The notes under the pieces were generated by a model. The model searched no databases. It was not told the origin of the DNA and worked only from the letters and a program-made list of their open reading frames with translations. This document shows positions 32,731-45,500 of a stretch of 64,000 nt of DNA, piece after piece. The translations under genes and the position numbers were made by a program. Source of the stretch: Pelodera strongyloides (taxonomy: Eukaryota; Nematoda; Chromadorea; Rhabditida; Rhabditidae); assembly GCA_036852015.1 (NCBI GenBank), contig JAANDG010000003.1, forward strand, positions 826,001 through 890,000. Reading direction: 5' to 3'. Within the stretch, counting starts at the first letter, position 1. Every line of letters begins with the position of its first letter.

Positions 32731-35700
32731 CTATACTGGTAAGCGATTCCGAGCTATAAACAGAATGTTGATCCTCCGCTCCGGGTCTATTGAATTGCTT
32801 GGTTTTCGGAGAAAAACCGCCCTAACTTGACGACGTATCAGTGGATTCATGATAATCGCAATGTAGACCTCGGGAAGCGTGAATCCGTCGGAATTCACGC
32901 ATGTCTGAAATGTTTTCTAAGGTTACAATCAGGAAGTGGCTGTTTAGATTTGGCGATGAGTCCGAGTGAAGAAAAGGAAATTTAATTGTAGTTTTACATC
33001 ATCCTGCTTCAGAAATGAACTGGACCCCGGTGCACCGTTTCTGCGGATTCGGTTGCATACCCCGGCACTCGTTATCTTTACCTTTAGCTTAGCAATAGTG
33101 ATTCTCATTTATCTACACAATCTAATTTTGGAACATTGGAGGAATCTCAAATTTTCCACTGTTTTTATAACTTACAATAAAGTTGGTGAATGATGAATTT
33201 TTTGTTAGAGTCGTCAGAGAAGTGAACTTTGCCTAAATGTAAAAAAATAGTATTACTTGTGGATAATTTGACACCATTCTAGCTTCAGTATAGTAATGTT
33301 CCATGTTCGTATTCATTATAATTGTACCATATTGAGAAGCTGGATGTGTTTTTGCGGGAACATAAACATAACATTTTTGGATTAGCAGTCCTGATTTTAC
33401 GAGTGCTTTTTCCGTTTGAGACACCTTGGAGTTTGGACTGTACTGTCAACTACTATGTTCCTCATTCGCAGTTTAGCGGTACTCGTAATCCCACGTTTCC
33501 TCCCAAACAAGCGGGAAACGCGGGATTCCGTCCTTATTGCGAGCGCTAATTAGGGACCGTGCTGCTAACACTAGGCCTTGCCTAGTGTTTAATTGCGGGA
33601 CATGATTGGCTAATCTGTCAGGGAACATGCGACTTTTCTTATTGCGCGGGATTGGATGATTAGCTGCCAGGAAACGCGGGATTAATTTTTGTTTCGCGGG
33701 AAACGTGCAGTAGAAGAACAGAGTATATACCCAGTTCTTTCCTATGTGAATAAAAATTTAAAGCGGTATAACGGCCGGTTTTTGAGGGCGCTGTTTCCTC
33801 ATATGATGTTCCATGCAAATGAATATCGTTAGAATAATAAAAATCGTGCAGTATCGTGCAGTAATTTGAATACACTACATGGGAACATGGGAATACAGCG
33901 TCCGGTATACGCTTCAAAAACTGGCCGTTATACCTCTTTAAAGGGAGAGGCCCACGAGAAAAAAGCTTTCCTCAATTTACTTGCACAGAATGTCCGGAAT
34001 TTCAGAAAGGTTACTGTGAAAACCGCATTTCTTTGCACCTACAACTCACAGAGTTATTCCCCGGCAAACAGTTCGGCCAGGTACCGTAGCCAGCAACCAA
34101 AATACGTTTATACGGTTTATATCCGTCCCTTAGCATTCTTCCTCTACATAATAATTGTTAAACGAATGAAGAACAAACCTACGATTGTAAGTAAGCGTTT
34201 TCAGTACTGTAATGCCTAAAAGCGCAAAAATTGCTTCTGACTACGGTACCTGGCCGAACTGTTTGCCGGGGAATAATTCTGTGAGCTCTAGGCTTCGAGC
34301 AATGGGGTTTTCACAGTAATATTTCTGAACTTCCGGACATTCTTTACAAATAAATTGAGGAAAACTTTTTTCTCGTGGGCCTCTCCCCTTAAAGGATCGC
34401 AGTCACTTCAAATTCGCCTTTTTACTTCAATTATCCATAAACATGAAAAAGCACCTAGAAAAATACCATTCCGGTGTCAATTTACTGAAAAATTAACCCA
34501 GGGAAAGAAATCCAATCGGTTGCGTTCTAATTACGTACAGTATGACAACGACAACTGAGACAGTAGAGCAGACACTTTCCCTCTTCCCCGGTTTTTCTTT
34601 GTTTTGTCATCATTGGCAACCGGCCAAGTCCCACTGCGATTTAGAAAACACCCCATTTTGTCTAAAATCAAAACTCAACCGAAGGGATTTCTTTCCCTGT
34701 GATAAATGTTCCGTAAATCGGTATTGGAAAGGTATTTTTCTAGGTATCTTTTTATATAAATTGATAAGTGAAGTAAAAAGGCGAAATTGAAGTGACTGCG
34801 ATCCTTTAAGGACAACATACCACAACTATTTGACTGGTAATTTGAAAGAACATCGTTGAGAAGGCGATCCAATATAAGTGAATTTCTCCGCGAATCCGAT
34901 CACTGCAAAAGTGACTATCAAAAACTTGCTGACCTTTCCTACCCACAATCAGATGAAAACTTTATAATGTACTGTCTCTCTCTCATCTCTCTTCCTCTCT
35001 CCTCACTTTACCTTCTCTCATCTCTCTCATCTCCTCTACTCTCCTCTTTTAAATCACAAATAAAGAACAAGTTCATACAAAAGAAGTTTTTCGAACGAGC
35101 AGAGGTGATACCATTATGGAACGAACTGTAGCATATTATTGCGTACATTTGAAATTTTACCCGAGCTTTTTCCGAGAATATTCTCGGTTTCTCGGGAAAA
35201 AGCTCGGGATTCATTAACGGAGAAACAGCCCATACGTCTGATTCACTTTCCTCAAGTAGACAAGTTTAAGTATGGTAAGCATGGTGCAGCCGGTCGAAAC
35301 ACCGAGATAAACTTTTCCAACTATTTCCATAATAAAGAATGTTAGCTCCATTTGCTGAAAAAGTACTGTGCTGAGGTTCTTGTGGTATAGTGATCTATCG
35401 GTACATAGCAATTTGACTTGAAAAGAGCCTAAGGTATGCAGCACAAGCAAGCAAGAATTTGGTTTCCACCAATATACCTTAAAATCATTGACACGTTTTA
35501 ATTTGAACGAATAATAAGCAATAATTGCAAACCTTGAATGAGCTATCCGTATTTCCAGCAACATAGTCACCTTTACGCACGTAAATATCTGACACAAATG
35601 CTGTCTGAGCTGTTGCTCCGAATGAAAATAGTAAGGTGATAATGATGAGATACCGCGCACTCTTTGCCCAGAACTAAAAATGGCACACGTGAGATATTTC

Positions 35701-36639
35701 CCAAGGGCGGGTTCGACGCCCGCCCGCTCATCGAAAAACGTATTTTCGGTACACCATTTGTTTGATGATATTGTTGCGGTGCAACTTCGAGTGGTGCGCA
35801 GCGTAACAAGATCCTAGCGCGCCGGGAAACGAAGATATCAAAATCGACAGAATGAAAAATGTGCCCAGTGACTTCTACTTCTACGGTCCCCAACTTCTCG
35901 CCAAAGGTTATTCCTCTCGAGACCTCTCGAGAACCTGACGAGAGCTGATTTTCCAGAATTCTTACTTTCGGATGCCGGAGTGGAAAATAGGCGGCCGTGA
36001 AACGGTTGATATGAATTAGAATAAATCCCAAATTCTGGATGTGAAACGCTGTGAAAGTGAACATAAAACATAACCGAAATGGCCAAAAACGGTCAGCGAT
36101 TCCTTCGTAAAAATCCACTAAAAATTGGATTTCCAATAGACGGATTACCAAGAAAGTGTTGAGGTAAGTGAGAACATTCTGGAAACAAAAAAATGATGGG
36201 CAGTGACTTTATATGTTATCTTTTTATTACATAAGTGAGATAGGGTCGTTTGTCCCGATGTCGGCACCGAAACTTAGAATATCACACTCCCGCTTTCAAG
36301 GAAAAGGGCGAGTCGGAAATCAGTGTTGAGGAAAACAAAAGGGTCCGCCATTACTTTCTCTACCTTTTCAGCTGGCCAACTATTCGCCCGTCTTGAAAAT
36401 AAGCAACCTTAAGACATAATCAGTGGAAAATTCCTCCATGGTGCTATTCTGCCATTCGTTTCTGTTTTGTTTTCAAGTTTAGGCAAAGTACCCACAATGC
36501 ATAAGACAAAGTTGTAGATCGTGTAATATGGTCCTGTAAATATATTTTCTTCCTTGAATACTACATAGAGAACTAGTGTGTATAAGCACATCGAAGGAAT
36601 TCCATAAGCAGCATAAACAGCAAGCATCCAGGGCATCAT
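32731..36639 (-). CDS. Srg-superfamily serpentine chemoreceptor, 309 aa, 7 exons
   Basis: Exons 36496-36639, 35966-36178, 35533-35673, 35236-35354, 34821-34902, 33176-33232 and 32731-32904 give 309 residues. Motifs: AYGIPSMCLYTLVLY (TM1), NRFTAAYFPLRHPK (TM3 end), FWAKSARYLIIITLLF (TM4), GKVYLGVSTGC (TM5), GEIHLYWIAFSTMFFQITSQ (TM6, with YW in place of FL), AKFTSLTTLTKNSSFTNFI (loop exon), NSDGFTLPEVYIAIIMNP (TM7), basic tail. The start is the first of two consecutive ATG codons; exon 1 ends at 36496 before GTGGGT, chosen to keep the family phase. Intron 5 (1.6 kb) is filled by three MITEs stacked at shared TTAA sites. Its 3' end was duplicated to 28.5-29.0 kb. Orphan chemosensory GPCR by family. 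Confidence 0.86.
33758..33941. mobile_element. CCGGCCGG-type MITE, first of a stacked trio
   Basis: TTAAAGCGGTATAACGGCCG at the left and TTCAAAAACTGGCCGTTATACC followed by TCTTTAA at the right. Its right TTAA (33938-33941) is also the left TTAA of the next element. Intron 5 of the receptor gene at 32731-36639. Confidence 0.85.
33938..34392. mobile_element. TTAA-bounded palindromic MITE (AGGGAGAGGCCCACGAG type)
   Basis: TTAAAGGGAGAGGCCCACGA at the left and its inverse TCGTGGGCCTCTCCCCTTAA at the right. Inner inverted motifs include TTCCTCAATTTACT / AAATTGAGGAAAA and CGGAATTTC / GAACTTCCGG. It shares TTAA junctions with the elements on both sides. Confidence 0.87.
34389..34809. mobile_element. 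TTAA-bounded palindromic MITE (GGATCGCAGTCACT type), copy 2
   Basis: TTAAAGGATCGCAGTCACTT at the left and AAGTGACTGCGATCCTTTAA at the right. The arms of about 180 nt pair well (GGTATTTTTCTAGGT, CAGGGAAAGAAATCC and so on). Its right edge is 11 bp from exon 5 of the receptor gene. Confidence 0.88.
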
Positions 36640-37181
36640 TATTCTTGATTATTTTACTTTGAACAGATTGAGTGTTGCAGAAAATGCCTTTAATTTCATT
36701 TGGATAAATAGTTATTTATTCGAAGGTTTTGTGTTAATTAATTGTCTAGAAAAACAGGAGAAAACTGCCACAAATTCCTTATTTACTGAAGTGATACATT
36801 ACTAAAAAAACAGTTGCATATATCAGCTGTCAAAGCAAAATCAGAGTTTATGGGGTTTCCAAATTTCCAAGTATGGTGAAAATGTACAGTATTTTGGAAC
36901 TACACGTGAATATTTTTCTTATTTTTCACATTATAGAAATGCGGTAGAATTGACAGAAGCACACCGAATTTTTGGCATACTTGGAAACCCTTGGAAACCC
37001 CATTATATTTTTGATAAAATGAACGTAATGAAGAGATAAAACGGGCAAGTTCAGAATACGAAAGATGAAAGGCTGAAACACAGCAATTTATTTTACATCC
37101 CTAGAGAGCTCAAACAAATCTTGTATATTATTTGGCAACTGATTGTCCTGTACAGAATAACGAAAGCGTTCCTGAACAAAA

Positions 37182-37355
37182 TTAAAGAGAAATACCGTTT
37201 TTTGAAACGCATCGTGGACCACTGAATGCTCACATATTTATGTTAAGTTGATCGAATTTAGCTCCAATTTTTATTCTGATTTATGGTCATGTCATTTGCA
37301 TAAGCTGCATAAGAATGCTGCTGTACTCGATGCGTTTCAAAAACCGGCCGCTAAA
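37182..37355. mobile_element. CCGGCCGG-type MITE
   Basis: TTAAAGAGAAATACCGTTTT at the left; interior GTCATTTGCATAAGCTGCAT, AAGAATGCTG; right end GCGTTTCAAAAACCGGCCG then TAAAGATA, so the right terminus is slightly eroded. Confidence 0.82.
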
Positions 37356-37796
37356 GATATATATACGCTGATGGCCTGGTAACCCTGATGCGCTGGTAAT
37401 TTTTCTTCTTTCTCTTGGTTCACGTGCAATATACTCCTGTACCAAGTGACGATGTCGAAGGTGAAACGTTGACAAGTAAGGATTTCAAAGTTGTTCAATT
37501 TCAAAACGGGAACCTAATAGTTCATTCATAATTTTTGTTTACAATTACTAACTTGGCTCACAGTCTCTCTTCTTCCTCTAGTAGACAACGCGTCACTTCA
37601 CTGTCGTACAAACGTACGAAAATAAAAAGAAAAATTTTGCCTGAACTGTTTCTGTAATGTTCCTTCACAACCCCTAGGGATAAAAGATGGCGATTTTTTA
37701 TAATGATTTCGTATAGAGTTTCTCTCCACTAATTAGTGCCATTGGCCATGTAACGACATTCGAGAAAACCTCAGAATTTTTAAATAAATAAGTAAA

Positions 37797-38053
37797 TCTT
37801 TTACGCCAAAAGAGCTTGCTCTTTTATTCAAGGGGGTTCAAATTTAATTTTCAAATTGAGCCTATGACTTGTTCCACAGAGGTCCTAAGCAGTTGGCGAC
37901 GAGTTTCAGATGACAAATTGCTCGACTTCTTCGGTCCAGAGCCAGGAGAGATCGCCCATGATTAACTCGGCGGGTCGTGGTTTAAAAGTTGTCATGGGCC
38001 GGAATCGAACTTGCGTTAGAGTCGAACACGCTGCCACTGGACCACCCGGCCCC
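37797..38053 (-). mobile_element. tRNA-derived SINE-like element (unit 1)
   Basis: The minus strand starts with a 58-nt tRNA-like head (38053-37996). It has a perfect 7-bp acceptor pairing GGGCCGG/CCGGCCC, an A box (TGGTCCAGTGG) and a B box (GTTCGATTCC), but lacks a normal T stem, so it is not a working tRNA. The body that follows contains GAGCAATTTGTCATCTG, ACTCGTCGCC and CTTGAATAAA. Related bodies occur at 55752-55892 (same strand) and 46470-46565 (opposite strand, no head), which marks it as a dispersed repeat. Confidence 0.65.
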
Positions 38054-38199
38054 TAAATTGATTAAGATCCCGAAGAATTACGGCTACCTAAAAATTGCGA
38101 AACCGTTCCTGGGGGTTGATCACACTAAAGTAAAATAAAAGTGCTCCCCGTTATATCAATGGAAATCCGCAGAAACTGTGCAGGGTTTGATCTGATCCA

Positions 38200-38446
38200 A
38201 AGTCTACTTTTCAGTTTCCAGTTTCCACCTTGATGCTCTCCCATTTTTTCTACCTTTCTCTTGGGTTTTTTCAAGCAAGCCTCCCGCCTCCCGATGGCCA
38301 ATATGCTCAGGCAGCCGATTTATCTCCGCCAGAGTAAGCCAACTCCCAATTGTTGCACCTTTGGTGGTGTGTTTGTGTGTTACCACCTAGGACAGGATTC
38401 GAACCCGTGGCCTTTACAAGACAATTGAGGCACTACACCACCAGGT
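38200..38446 (-). mobile_element. tRNA-derived SINE-like element (unit 2)
   Basis: The minus strand has a tRNA-like head at 38446-38385: acceptor ACCTGGT/CCTAGGT with 6 of 7 pairs, A-box-like TGGTGTAGTGCC, an anticodon loop CTTGTAA (TGT, Thr-like), and a full T arm with B box GGTTCGAATCC. The tail beyond the head is unrelated to unit 1. It could instead be a decayed tRNA-Thr gene; the left border is uncertain. Confidence 0.5.
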
Positions 38447-39254
38447 CACAGGTGGCCATCACTAAATTATGAAGAGTTATTCAGAAACAATATCCGCACA
38501 TATTCACCATGGTCTATATTCACATACCACTCACACCACACAGTCTTCCGTTAGTTCAGCATGTCACAATTTGGTGAACTAGAAACGTGGCACCATAGAA
38601 ACAAAGGAACTTACAGAGTACACGTTGAGGGCCAAGCTGATTCTAAGCCTACATATCAAACGTGAATTTTCACAGGGTGTTGCTGACGCAGCACGTAGGA
38701 GTTATGTTAGAAGTACAATGCATCGATTACAAGATTATGCAGATCATATATGATATCATCAGATTGTACAGCACCAATTTCGGAATGTCAGCACACATAT
38801 TATTTGATACGATGGGCGTTTAGGAACTCCATGGCCCGGCGGGACCGAACTGGACAATTAATAACTGCCGGAACAATAAACAATTAAACTCGGTGAACTC
38901 AATTCTCTGTAAGATTTCCCGTAAACAGACCACCACGTTCATTCGACTGCTGCAAAGCAACAACAAAAACCATTAGGACCGTCGTAAAATAACCCCGCAC
39001 TGGTTTTACTGCCCAACGACATTTCTGTAAATGCGCAAACACAGGTAATTTGTTTTGTCCCTTTCTTGCTTGTACGCTGCCGTCCGATACCTTGCGTCAC
39101 GTCACGAAAGTCCATGTCCTTCGCCTGACAAATTAGTGTCCCAACAAAAATATTGTGAGAATACAGCGCACTTTTGTGTGTATTTTGCTCGCCTACATCT
39201 GGCCCACAACAGCACGGCGCACCAGCCGTCCAACATTTTTTTTCTCACTTTCCC

Positions 39255-39312
39255 CCTTATAGGCGAGGTATAGGCGAGGTGTAGGCGAGTTGTAGGCGAG
39301 GTGCAGGCGGCA
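39255..39312. repeat. 12-bp tandem repeat (TAGGCGAGGTG)
   Basis: Four to five copies of a TAGGCGAGGTG/TAGGCGAGTTG unit, within a GC-richer patch at about 39180-39440. Confidence 0.8.
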
Positions 39313-39585
39313 CACATTTATCTGGTATTTGCCTCTCGGCCTACATCCCGCTGCGAACTTCGGCCAGACTTCGCCAGACTCTCGCCAGGTATGCCTGATG
39401 AAAGCGCAGCACTGAACGGACGCAAACGCGAGAGTCCGGCGAAAGTTCATTTTGAAAAATTCGTCTTGATCATTTTCGCGAAGCGTGCTCATTCACATAA
39501 GCTGAGTAAGTTTCATGGTTTCAATTATCGTTCGCCTTAAGTTCTAACACCGAGGTCTAACAAACACTATTTTTTCGCCTTTACC

Positions 39586-40084
39586 GTAAAAAAGTATGTT
39601 AATTGTCAGTCTGTGGCTCACTGGGACCATCATTAGTTACGTACGCAGCACCTGTAACACACAAGTTCAGTATTTAGTTCCTCCCTCCCTACGTCTTCTA
39701 TAATATATGGCCTCAAGTGTCTACTTGTTTGTATTACCTATAGGCAATTGTCTGAATTTTTACTTACGCAGGTTACAACCCTAGAAAAGGTAACTGCCTA
39801 ATTTACGATGCACATTTTAAGGAGGGTTTTTAATGCAACATCAACAGGAAACAATACTAGCAAAAATTACGTATTTTTTCTCGATAACATAACAGCGACC
39901 GTATCAAATTCTATTATTTGGTGAACATGTAGAGCATGTAGAGCCAAACTTGAAACGTAAAAAAAGTAAGATAATTGTCAGTCTGTGGCTCACTGGGACC
40001 ATCAGTAGTTACGTACGATGCTACAGCCCATAAGTTCAGTATTTAGTTCGCCCTCCCCTGCGTCTTCTACAATACTATGGTCTC
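39586..40084 (+). repeat. Pair of about 127-bp direct repeats
   Basis: 39586-39713 and 39957-40084 share AATTGTCAGTCTGTGGCTCA, TGGGACCATCA.TAGTTACG, AAGTTCAGTATTTAGTT and TGCGTCTTCT-like blocks in the same order and orientation with scattered differences. They are separated by about 243 bp. This could be a local duplication or short LTR-like ends; no retroelement gene lies between them. Confidence 0.7.
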
Positions 40085-41501
40085 ACCATATAAACGCTAG
40101 GGTGAAGAAGCAAAAGTACAGTGTAGAATCAAGTAGCATTTGGCATCTAGATCACTATTTCCTTTTATACAATTCGTGTTCAACAATAATTGTTATTAAT
40201 TGCTCTAAAACTACCATATACAATTAGTTTCTCTCTTTTTAGGCGCTGCGGTTGTAACTAACTCATAGTGAGTCTTTGAACGCAATTAATTTCCCATGTT
40301 GCTTTTACTATAAGTGCTACTTTTTGATAATTTGTAGTTGAGCAATCCTGTATTCCTTTGGTAATTATCTTATTCATACCTGTAATTAATGGAAGCAGAT
40401 ACAAAGAAGTTTGGAGATTTCTGATTTTTGTTATTGTTTTTTGTGCTCAAATTCTGTTATTCCGTTCTTTACTCTTCAGGCCTTCAATTATCGATGCTCG
40501 CATATATGAAAACATATATCATACGATATGTAAACTTGATAGTATCGTATCACTTAATTCTTCCAAGTACATGCAAATGCAAAAATTTGCCAACGTAATC
40601 AAATGCATCAGGAGATTTTGGAAGTAAATCAGTGTGGCGTCCACGAAGCACATACGAATATTATAATTTCCTAGTAGGTGGGTGCTACCGTTGATAATGT
40701 ATAATGGAAAACTGATCGTTTTCTTTCTTTCTTGATATTCCCTTCATTTCTTACTTCTCTCGGCGTTTCCGGTTTCCCTAAATCACTGAGCATTATTCTT
40801 CCGAGTTTCGTTTCGAAATAGATTGCCAAAATCTCTGTTGCTTTGGAACATTTCTGCTGCTAATAACACCTTCCCCCATTTAGTACCCATCAATTAGCTC
40901 CACGGTGGAAGGACCAAAACGGTTACAGTTTAAATAATTAGGTTTGAATACAGTGTCAGAAGATTATATGCACAAAGATTACCCTATCAAAATGTTGCAA
41001 TTTGTTTCTAGCTGTTTATTTTACATTCCATAGGGTAGGTGCATCAATAGGGTGCGCATTAGGTATAGGGTGCGCCTAATATGTTCTAAGTGCTAAGTGT
41101 ATTTTCCTTTGAATGACCGCTTATGTGTGGGTGAAAACAAAACAAAACATTGTATATTATTAATTTAACAGTTCATCATTCTTTCCGCTTGCCGTGACTA
41201 TATTCAATTTCTCACAGTACACAAGGTAATTAGCATAAAAAATGTTCAAGTATAGGAATAAGTTCAGTGAGAGCACACGCGAGCAATGCTTTCTTTCTAC
41301 AAATATAAACATGCTTTGTTCGCGAGAAAAATTACTAGCCGTGGAAAAATGCCGAGTGTTTGCCGGTGCTGCAAATGAATAAGAAAACTTGATCTTCGGC
41401 AGTATTTAAAATTTACTAATAATAGGCAGTTAACATGCACGAACACGCACGTCTATATATGATTATGATTTTGAAAAAAAAACTCCCCCAAGTTGGATGT
41501 A

Positions 41502-41933
41502 TTAAAGGAGGAGGCTCACGAGAACGAAGTGCTCAAATAGTTTCCTTTTAGCGAAAGACGCTATTATTAAATTCCGGAAGACATACTTTACAAAGCAATA
41601 GCTTTTAATCGGAAGAAGTAACTCAATATCAACCATTAATGCTGTCAAAGTTTTGGATCGTAGAAAATAGTTTATTTCCATGGAAGGCATGCAAATTTTG
41701 TGCTGGCTTGCAAAATAAGTTGTAAATTTGCATGTTTAGCTTTGAAAACTACCTTGCATACGCTATATTATTTGACTGACTTCGAGTTCTGTAGATTAAT
41801 TAATCCCTCCAAACCAACAATAAGGCGCTGAACGAACCATATAAAGCTTGTTTTTTTTCGGAAGGTCAAACCACTATCCTTCGATAAAAGGAAAGAAATA
41901 TAGGGTGTAGTTTTCGTGTGCCTCCTCCTTTAA
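41502..41933. mobile_element. TTAA-bounded palindromic MITE (AGGAGGAGGCTCACGAG type)
   Basis: TTAAAGGAGGAGGCTCACGA at the left, inverse GTGTGCCTCCTCCTTTAA at the right. The interior also matches 11040-11400 (CATGGAAGGCATGC, GCTAAACATGCAAATTTACA in opposite orientation). Complete copy of the family. Confidence 0.85.
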
Positions 41934-42544
41934 TGGTGCTCAACCTTTTTTAAGTGCTTGCATCGGTTTAAACTATGTTTTTCTGGATATTATTCGTGAA
42001 GGGGGAACCTTTTGCGTACGTTGACAATACGTTGGAGAACCATCGGAACAGTTTTCATACATTGTTATTATCTAAAACCTAAAAATAACGTGTACGTTCA
42101 AACCATTTGGTACATAATTATTACGGGATCTTTATTGCGTACTTGTTTAATAAGTAGTGTTCTTCAGACGCGACAATTAACAAAAATACGTAGGGAAGTC
42201 TTCAAGTAGTGGGATGTTTTCAGTCCGTGAATAACATGTATTACTGCAAATTTTTCGTAAATTTGATGATTCATATGCTGAAATTTCACATATTTGGGCA
42301 CAAAAGCATGGACAACGAATAGCGTAAACCAAAGGGTGGCCAATGTTTTCGAAAACCGTCACCAAATGATCACAAAAATGGTAAACTGGTCACCATATGG
42401 TCACGAACTAGTCAACAGATGGTTTTTCTGGTAAAAACTAGTTGGTGGTGAGCCCACGACAGTTTTTCTACTTGGTTTCGGCATTTATTAAGTTTTCCTG
42501 TGTAATAGTGCTATGCAGTGTAAAAAGTTTTTCATCTTTCAGGT

Positions 42545-45500
42545 ATGCTTCTTTGGTTATTTATTGTCTATGTGCTATACGGAATCCCATCACTAATTCT
42601 ATATTTTTTGGTATTATTCGCAATACTGAGAAAGCGTTCCGTATTGAATGGACCCTACTACACGGCTTATTTTTATTTATTAGTCGTGGTGAGTCGGTTC
42701 GTTATTACTAGGCTACTTTACAGGCATTCCCGGGAAGCCTAAGCCTAACATAAGCCTAAGCACCAAGCAGCAATAATCGTAAAACAACAAATTAGATAAT
42801 TAGATTTGCTCTTCTGCTGATTATATTACTAGATTTCCAGTTTTCTTTTCTGAATCTGCTTGGCTATTCCCCGGACAACCTAGCATATGTATATTCAATA
42901 AATCACAAACGTCGTTATCTCATTCAGAATGTCCTCACCTACATCAATAGTTATTTTGTCCTTCGCTTCCGGGAAATCCCGGGCCTAGCCGAAACTTATA
43001 TTGGGATCGAAAAGCGAATACAACCATTTCGCATGCTATTTTTATTCACTTATGCTGCATTTCATCTACAGAATGCGGCAATATTACTAATTCACTTGAA
43101 TCGTTTCACGTGTATTATTATGCCGTTGGCACATACGAGGGTAAGAAATGTTTGGCTTAACTAACCACAGTTACACTCAAGAATCCACAGATTTTTATTT
43201 TAATCCCATAATCATTTATTACTCAAAGAGAAATTCATGCGGCAGAACCAAAAATTATGTGTGTGTGAACGCTCCGCCGCGCGCGTTCGCCGTTTCTCAA
43301 TGAGAAGCTGTAAAACTAATCGGGTATAGCACTGTTCCCTTATTGTTAGCATAGTAAACGATTTATGTCTGTGCATTTACTATATACATATATATCAACA
43401 CTGACACCAGTCTAAAAATGTGGAAGGATTGCAGGAAATTTTTCGAATTTAGTTTTGGACCAGGGCTACACCTTATTGTTTGCTGTTTATCACTGTGTAT
43501 CCGTTTGCCTTAACTTTTCCGGCCTTTTCTGCCAATAATATCTTCATTTTGGACGGTGGCGCTATTGTGATGAACCCCCTCGTATACTTGGTTGGTTTGG
43601 GCTGTCAGGAAACTTTATAACGGACCTTAACGTGTGGTTATTAAGTAGCACATCATTGTCACCCCTTATATGCAAATTTGTTCCATTCTGTGCCTCAACC
43701 ACGTGCCATATTCATTAAAATATTGTGCATAGGTCGAGAACGAGAAGCAATGGAGTTAAATTCGCCATGGGTGCAGTTTTTAATAAAGACCTTCTGAAAC
43801 AACTTCATGATTTTACAGGAACTTGCGGCAGTTTTCAACATAATCAATTTATTAGGCAAGTTCTATTTGGGACTATCAATTGCCATAAATGCCATCACCA
43901 TTGGCAAACTAATCTACCTGCAGAGGATGAATCAAATGTTGGTTAAGTTTTTTTTAAAGCGATATTGTACGTTATTCGTCAAGCGAATACTCAACAACTG
44001 CATTACTATGGATTATATGTATGAAATATTTGCCCTTCCGATTTAAACAGCGCATAAACTTTGCATATAGTACTCCCGAAGGCTTATTGGATAAGACACC
44101 CTCGGACAACTTTGGACAACTGGACAACCGAGAATGGACAACCGGACAACTGGACAACCGAGAATGGACAACCGGACAACCGCGGACAACTGGACAACCG
44201 GACAACTGGACAACCGGACAACCGCGGACAACTGGACAACTGCGTTCGTTTTTGGCGGACCGCCCAGCGAAAATAATGGCGAACCGCCTGTCCACCTGCA
44301 TGGCGGATGTGTCAAACGCATAATTTTCGCTAGGCGCTTCGCTGTTTTGCTACAAATAGTGTAGCATCCCCTCTCGCCGGAGAGACGCAGACAAGGAAGC
44401 ATATTAAACCACCGCTATAAACTACGAATTAATAATAAAACACACCACACAAATAAACCATATTCATAGACAACAAATGGTGCGAATTCTTTTATAGGAT
44501 AAAACAATAAACAAACATCAATAAAAACAACGCGTAGTACATGAGTTCCAAGACATTGGCTAAAAATGTCTGTCTCCTTCAACACCGCCATCAACAAACA
44601 AGTGAAACACACATATAGTATCTAATACTAATCCAAATTAAATATATAAACTAAAAGTTGCATAAGATCGCGCTAAATGATTGCTATTGAATTCACAAAC
44701 TCTATTCCTAATGATCGGGACACCGCGTAAAAGGAGCACGAACACTAATAAACATGCCAATTTCGAGACCAGAGAGTTCACAAGGTAAAATAGTTTAAAT
44801 TATTATTAATGAACACAATAAGGGGATATTTCCCACACGGCGGCGACTAAATGCCAACAATTTCAGATAAAATAAAGAATTAGACATTATGCTGTGCAAG
44901 ATTCTCGACGATCGGCAATCTGGCACACAATAGAAGAATGTGGCCTTATGCGATTCTGCCTGCTGAAGTCGAACTGTCCCAACGCTTCTCCGCACATGCA
45001 AATTCCGATTTCTAAAAAAAACGTGCAAAGTTAGAATTGGAAACAGATTAACAATTCTATCCTGCGACTCAATGGAGTGCAAACATTGTGTGCGGCCTCC
45101 AGGTAAAAGAATTCGATAGAGTTATGAACGCGCACGAAAAAATACTGATTAAGCTATGAAAAAAAGGCATAAACAAACCTCGTGCCTATCGATTTCTTCT
45201 AACTCTATCCTCCACTTGGTTCGTGGTTCGCTTATTTAACGTGGTTTCATGTGTTCTTGGCCTTCATACGTTTCCACCTAAAAACGTATACAGTATAATA
45301 CACTTTAAATGGACATGGTTGAGGGTTTAGTACTTACTTTTTACCAACCGGAGGGATGGGGCGGTAACCGCACAGCACCCACATACATTCTTAACCATCT
45401 CTATAGGTAAATTGCACAAACTGAGCCGAAACCTCGAGCTTTCTAAGAAACTAGTAAGACAGTATGGATGTGGAATGAATCCTTTCCGTGCAAACGGTAT

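Larger units (their letters stand above)
36640..42544. other. Repeat-rich gene-free interval
   Basis: About 5.9 kb between the divergent minus-strand and plus-strand receptor genes. It holds a partly self-complementary stretch at 36780-37010, a CCGGCCGG MITE at about 37182-37355, two tRNA-headed SINE-like units at 37797-38455, a 12-bp tandem repeat at 39255-39312, direct repeats at 39586-39713 and 39957-40084, and a MITE at 41502-41933. I find no splice-supported coding exon. Upstream regulatory DNA of both flanking receptors should lie at its ends. Confidence 0.6.

Noticed and set aside
37996..38053. A functional tRNA gene on the minus strand
   Set aside because: The acceptor stem and both internal promoter boxes are present, but the T stem is missing and the length is only 58 nt. 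A SINE head fits better.
44081..44255. CRISPR-like short regular repeats (GGACAAC units)
   Set aside because: There are no unique spacers of constant length, the units are contiguous, the host is a eukaryote, and the array is the TIR of a transposable element.
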